From: IDS-8 sp035304345
GTDB lineage: Bacteria > Pseudomonadota > Gammaproteobacteria > Steroidobacterales > Woeseiaceae
Length of the DNA stretch: 64,000 bases
NCBI GenBank assembly: GCA_035304345.1
Contig: DATGQE010000052.1
Coordinates: 12,434-76,433 of the forward strand
Direction of reading: 5' to 3'
Under the pieces are notes generated by a model, which was not told the origin of the DNA, searched no databases, and saw nothing but the letters and a program-made list of their open reading frames with translations. The translations under genes and the position numbers were made by a program. Positions 60,928 to 64,000 of the stretch are shown here, piece by piece (the stretch's first letter is position 1; every line of letters starts with the position of its first letter).

Positions 60928-62751
60928 ATGGGAATGAAGCCTACAGACACCTCCAACCCCGATTACTACCACCGAGTCGTCGATTGTCAGTGGGCTTGCC
61001 CCGCGCACACCGACGTGCCCGGTTATATTCGGCTGATCGCCCAGGGGCGGTTCGACGATGCCTACATGCTCAACCGGCAGTCGAACGTGTTCCCGGGCAT
61101 CCTCGGCCGCGTCTGTGACCGGCCGTGCGAGCCGGCCTGCCGACGCGGGCGGGTGGAGGAAAAGCCCGTCGCCATCTGCCGACTCAAGCGGGTCGCGGCG
61201 GACCAGCGCGGCGACATCCGCGACCGGCTGCCGAAAGCGCCGGCGACGAAGAACGGCAAGAAGATCGCCCTGATCGGCGCCGGCTGCGCCTCGCTCACGG
61301 TCGCCAACGATCTCCTGCCCCTCGGCTACGATGTCACCCTCTTCGAGCAGCTCGCGACGACCGGCGGGCTCATGCGCACCAACATTCCCAAGTTTCGGCT
61401 GCCGCCAAAGGTCCTCGACGAGGAGATCGGCTACATCCTGGACATGGGCGTCAGGCTGGAGCTGAACCACCGGATCGACAGCCTGAAGGCGCTGCTCGAC
61501 AGTCGCGAGTTCGACGCAGTGTTCGTGGGTACCGGCGCGCCGCGCGGCAAGGAGCTCGATCTTCCGGGCCGCCACGACTCCGACAACGTGCACATCGGCA
61601 TCGACTGGCTGGAGTCGATCGCGTTCGGGCATACCGACTCGATCGGCAAGCGCGTGCTGATCATCGGCGTCGGCAACACCGCCATGGACTGCTGCCGCAG
61701 CGCGCTCCGCCTCGGCGCCGAGGACGTCAAGGTGATGGCGCGCAAGCCGCGCGGTTACTTCAAGGCGTCCGAGTGGGAGCTCGAGGACGCCGAGGAAGAG
61801 AACGTCGAGATCGTCGTCAACCACTCCCCGAAGCGCTTCGTGGTGGAGAACGGGAAGCTCGTCGGCATGGTGTTCGACCGCATGGAGTATTCCGTCGACG
61901 AGCACGGACGCCTCGACCGGGGCACACCGGTCGACGAGGTGATGCTGCCGGCCGACGACGTCATTCTCGCGATCGGGCAGGAGAACGCGTTCCCCTGGAT
62001 CGAGCGTGACATCGGCATCGAGTTCGACCAGTGGGACTGCCCGGTGGTCGATCCGACCACCATGATGAGCACGCGGGAAGGCGTGTTCTTCGGCGGTGAC
62101 TCGGCGTTCGGCCCGAAGAACATCATCTGGGCCGTCGAGCACGGTCACCAGGCCGCGATCTCGATCCACAAGTACTGCTTCGGCGGCGACCTGCACGACC
62201 GCCTGCGCCCCGGGCTCAAGCTAACGAGCCAGAAGATGGGCATGCACGAGTGGAGCTTCTCGAACGCCTACGACCCGACCGAGCGCCGGCTCGTGCCCCA
62301 CGTCGATCTGAAGCACCGGTTCAAGAAGATCGACATCGAGGTGGAGCTCGGCTTCACGCCCGAGCAGACGATGCAGGAAGTGGAGCGTTGCCTGAACTGC
62401 GACATCCAGACCGTGTTCACGGCGAAACTCTGCATCGAGTGCGATGCGTGCATCGACGTATGCCCGGTCAACTGCCTGACGATCACGGCGAACGGCGAGG
62501 AAGCGGAGCTGCGCACCCGCCTGTCGGCGCCCGCCGAGAATCTCGACCAGCCGCTGTTCGTCTCCGAGCCGCTGCCGCAGACGGGCCGCGTCATGGTCAA
62601 GGACGAGGACCTGTGCGTGCACTGCAGCCTGTGCGCCGAGCGCTGCCCTACCGGCGCCTGGGACATGCAGGAAGCGACCATTCTCATCCCGTACGCCGCC
62701 GACGAGACCCCGACCCCGGAGCCGCAGCGCCTGGAGGCTTCGGGGGGGTGA
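60928..62751 (+). CDS. FAD-dependent oxidoreductase (GltD-like) with two 4Fe-4S ferredoxin motifs
   Basis: A 607-residue electron-transfer subunit. Order: N-terminal Fe-S/helical domain of the GltD/DPD type (DCQWACPAHTDVPGYI, later CDRPCEPACRRG), FAD site LIGAGCASLTVA, an NAD(P) site IIGVGNTAMDCCRSA, then a C-terminal domain with two 4Fe-4S motifs, CIECDACIDVCP and CVHCSLCAERCP. It probably links NAD(P)H and ferredoxin for the 2-oxoacid:acceptor oxidoreductase that begins 92 bp downstream. The ATG at 60928 or 60934 could be used. Confidence 0.88.
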   Translation: MGMKPTDTSNPDYYHRVVDCQWACPAHTDVPGYIRLIAQGRFDDAYMLNRQSNVFPGILGRVCDRPCEPACRRGRVEEKPVAICRLKRVAADQRGDIRDRLPKAPATKNGKKIALIGAGCASLTVANDLLPLGYDVTLFEQLATTGGLMRTNIPKFRLPPKVLDEEIGYILDMGVRLELNHRIDSLKALLDSREFDAVFVGTGAPRGKELDLPGRHDSDNVHIGIDWLESIAFGHTDSIGKRVLIIGVGNTAMDCCRSALRLGAEDVKVMARKPRGYFKASEWELEDAEEENVEIVVNHSPKRFVVENGKLVGMVFDRMEYSVDEHGRLDRGTPVDEVMLPADDVILAIGQENAFPWIERDIGIEFDQWDCPVVDPTTMMSTREGVFFGGDSAFGPKNIIWAVEHGHQAAISIHKYCFGGDLHDRLRPGLKLTSQKMGMHEWSFSNAYDPTERRLVPHVDLKHRFKKIDIEVELGFTPEQTMQEVERCLNCDIQTVFTAKLCIECDACIDVCPVNCLTITANGEEAELRTRLSAPAENLDQPLFVSEPLPQTGRVMVKDEDLCVHCSLCAERCPTGAWDMQEATILIPYAADETPTPEPQRLEASGG

Positions 62752-62843
62752 TGGCGATGTCGTGGGCGTCGCGATCCGGGTCGCGCGCGATGCGCGCTCC
62801 CATAGGGTGAATTTTCCAGCGTAATCGCGAGGTTCGAGCTGCC

Positions 62844-64000
62844 GTGCCCGGAGTCAACGACGTCGTCATCAAGATCGCCACGGTAAACGGCACCGGCTCG
62901 GCCAGCGCAAACGGCCTGCTCATGAAGTCGGTGTTCCGCATGGGCGTGCCGGTGGTCGGCAAGAACTACTTCCCTTCGAACATCCAGGGGTTGCCGACCT
63001 GGTACGAGGTGCGGGTGACCGCGGACGGCCACCAGGCGAGGGCCGATCGCGTCGACATCATGGTCGCGATGAACGCGCAGACCTACGTGCACGACATGGC
63101 CGAGGTGGCACCGGGCGGCTGGCTCATCTACGACTCCACGTGGCCGCGCAGCCGCCTGCTCGACCGCGAGGACATCACGGTGCTGGGCGTGCCGCTGTCG
63201 AAGATGTGCAACGAGCACTTCGACGGCGCCCGTGCCCGCATCCTGATGAAGAACATCGCTTACGTCGGCGTGCTGGCCGCGCTGCTCGACCTCGATCTCG
63301 CCGTGATCACGACGCTGCTGGAGGAGACGTACGCGAAGAAGAAGCACCTCCTCGGCGCGAACATGCAGGCGATCCGGCTCGGCTACGATTACGCCAGGGA
63401 GCACTTCGATTGTCCGCTGCCGGCGCGCGTGGCACCGATGGACAAGACGAAGGGGCACGTGATCATCGACGGCAACACGGCGGCGGCGCTCGGCTGCGTC
63501 TACGCCGGGGCGACGGTCGGCGCCTGGTACCCGATCACGCCGTCGACCTCGCTGATGGACGCCTTCAAGTCGTTCTGCAAGCAGTACCGCATGGACGAGT
63601 CGGGCGGCAAGAAGTTCTGCATCGTGCAGGCGGAAGACGAGCTCGCGGCCATCGGTGTCGTGCTCGGCGCGACCTGGAACGGCGCGCGCGCGTTCACGCC
63701 GACGAGCGGGCCCGGCATTTCGCTGATGGGTGAGTTCCTCGGATTCGGCTATTACGCGGAGCTGCCCGCGGTCGTGTTCGACGTGCAGCGCGCCGGCCCT
63801 TCCACGGGTATGCCGACGCGCACGCAGCAGGCCGACCTGCTCGCGTGCGCCTATGCGTCGCACGGCGATACGCGCCACGTGCTGCTGTTCCCGGCGAACC
63901 CGGAGGAGTGCTTCCACCATGCGGTGCAGGCCTTCGATCTCGCGGAGCGGCTGCAGACGCCGGTCATCGTCCTGTCGGACCTCGACATCGGCATGAACGA
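62844..64000 (+). CDS. 2-oxoacid:acceptor oxidoreductase, fused gamma-alpha subunit, 3' end outside window
   Basis: Translated directly; 385 codons are present and the frame is open at the edge. The N-terminal part is the gamma domain (TVNGTGSASANGLLM, GMGVPVVGKNYFPSN-like region), followed from about residue 205 by the alpha pyrimidine-binding domain with YPITPSTSLMD and GPGISLMGEFLGFGYY. It belongs to the 2-oxoglutarate/pyruvate:ferredoxin oxidoreductase family (KorA type), which decarboxylates a 2-oxoacid to an acyl-CoA with reduced ferredoxin. The beta subunit should follow beyond the window. GTG start with GAGG about ten bases upstream. Confidence 0.88.
   Translation, partial: MPGVNDVVIKIATVNGTGSASANGLLMKSVFRMGVPVVGKNYFPSNIQGLPTWYEVRVTADGHQARADRVDIMVAMNAQTYVHDMAEVAPGGWLIYDSTWPRSRLLDREDITVLGVPLSKMCNEHFDGARARILMKNIAYVGVLAALLDLDLAVITTLLEETYAKKKHLLGANMQAIRLGYDYAREHFDCPLPARVAPMDKTKGHVIIDGNTAAALGCVYAGATVGAWYPITPSTSLMDAFKSFCKQYRMDESGGKKFCIVQAEDELAAIGVVLGATWNGARAFTPTSGPGISLMGEFLGFGYYAELPAVVFDVQRAGPSTGMPTRTQQADLLACAYASHGDTRHVLLFPANPEECFHHAVQAFDLAERLQTPVIVLSDLDIGMN

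Overview
This is 64 kb of uniformly GC-rich, densely coded bacterial chromosome. Gene families and signals point to a gammaproteobacterium, probably near the Xanthomonadales/Nevskiales/Steroidobacterales side of the class: FadE-type acyl-CoA dehydrogenase, PspF/PspABC, GspA/GspB, GshA type 1, DUF2845, an argininosuccinate synthase of the Xanthomonas/Bacteroidetes kind, and an Escherichia-type LexA box. The taxon is an inference from gene content. I see no rRNA, tRNA, CRISPR array, insertion sequence or prophage.

Layout. 1-2.6 kb: argR-argG-P-loop protein operon behind a candidate ARG box. 2.7-5.4 kb: esterase, a large palindromic repeat, NRDE protein, NudC. 5.5-10.4 kb: an orphan FlhC-like regulator heading a C39-peptidase ABC exporter and its HlyD adaptor, with an unknown gene facing it. 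10.5-12.9 kb: ABC-2 transporter and HMCES/YedK. 13.1-15.4 kb: GspB and GspA/ExeA. 15.6-19.3 kb: TonB-dependent receptor and M28-like peptidase. 19.5-28.6 kb: isoprenoid region. 28.7-33.9 kb: DUF4286-DUF3667 protein, FadE, malate dehydrogenase. 34-36.2 kb: YtrA-type GntR regulator with its ABC transporter. 36.2-39.3 kb: Psp envelope-stress genes. 39.3-44.9 kb: secreted protein, c-di-GMP enzyme, membrane-anchored response regulator, bactofilin, DUF2845. 45-48 kb: gshA and two paralogous anchored proteins. 48-55 kb: FAD reductase, quinone reductase, SLC13-type transporter, SOS-box helicase. 55-64 kb: two unknown genes, IlvA, prolyl iminopeptidase, dihydroorotase and the start of a 2-oxoacid:acceptor oxidoreductase locus that runs off the end.

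The standout is the mevalonate pathway. Diphosphomevalonate decarboxylase, a GHMP phosphomevalonate kinase, a single 736-residue protein that joins a class II HMG-CoA reductase to a mevalonate kinase, and type 1 IPP isomerase lie in one overlapping operon. A farnesyl-diphosphate-type synthase (with dinB) is divergent, and HMG-CoA synthase converges from the other side with its own promoter. Together these encode every step from acetoacetyl-CoA to a C15/C20 prenyl diphosphate, in a class that normally uses the MEP (DXP) pathway.

Other notable points are an FlhC homologue without FlhD that is translationally linked to a peptide exporter, a receiver domain tethered to the membrane, a dispersed palindromic repeat, and well-formed ARG, LexA, sigma-54/PspF and GntR-type sites.
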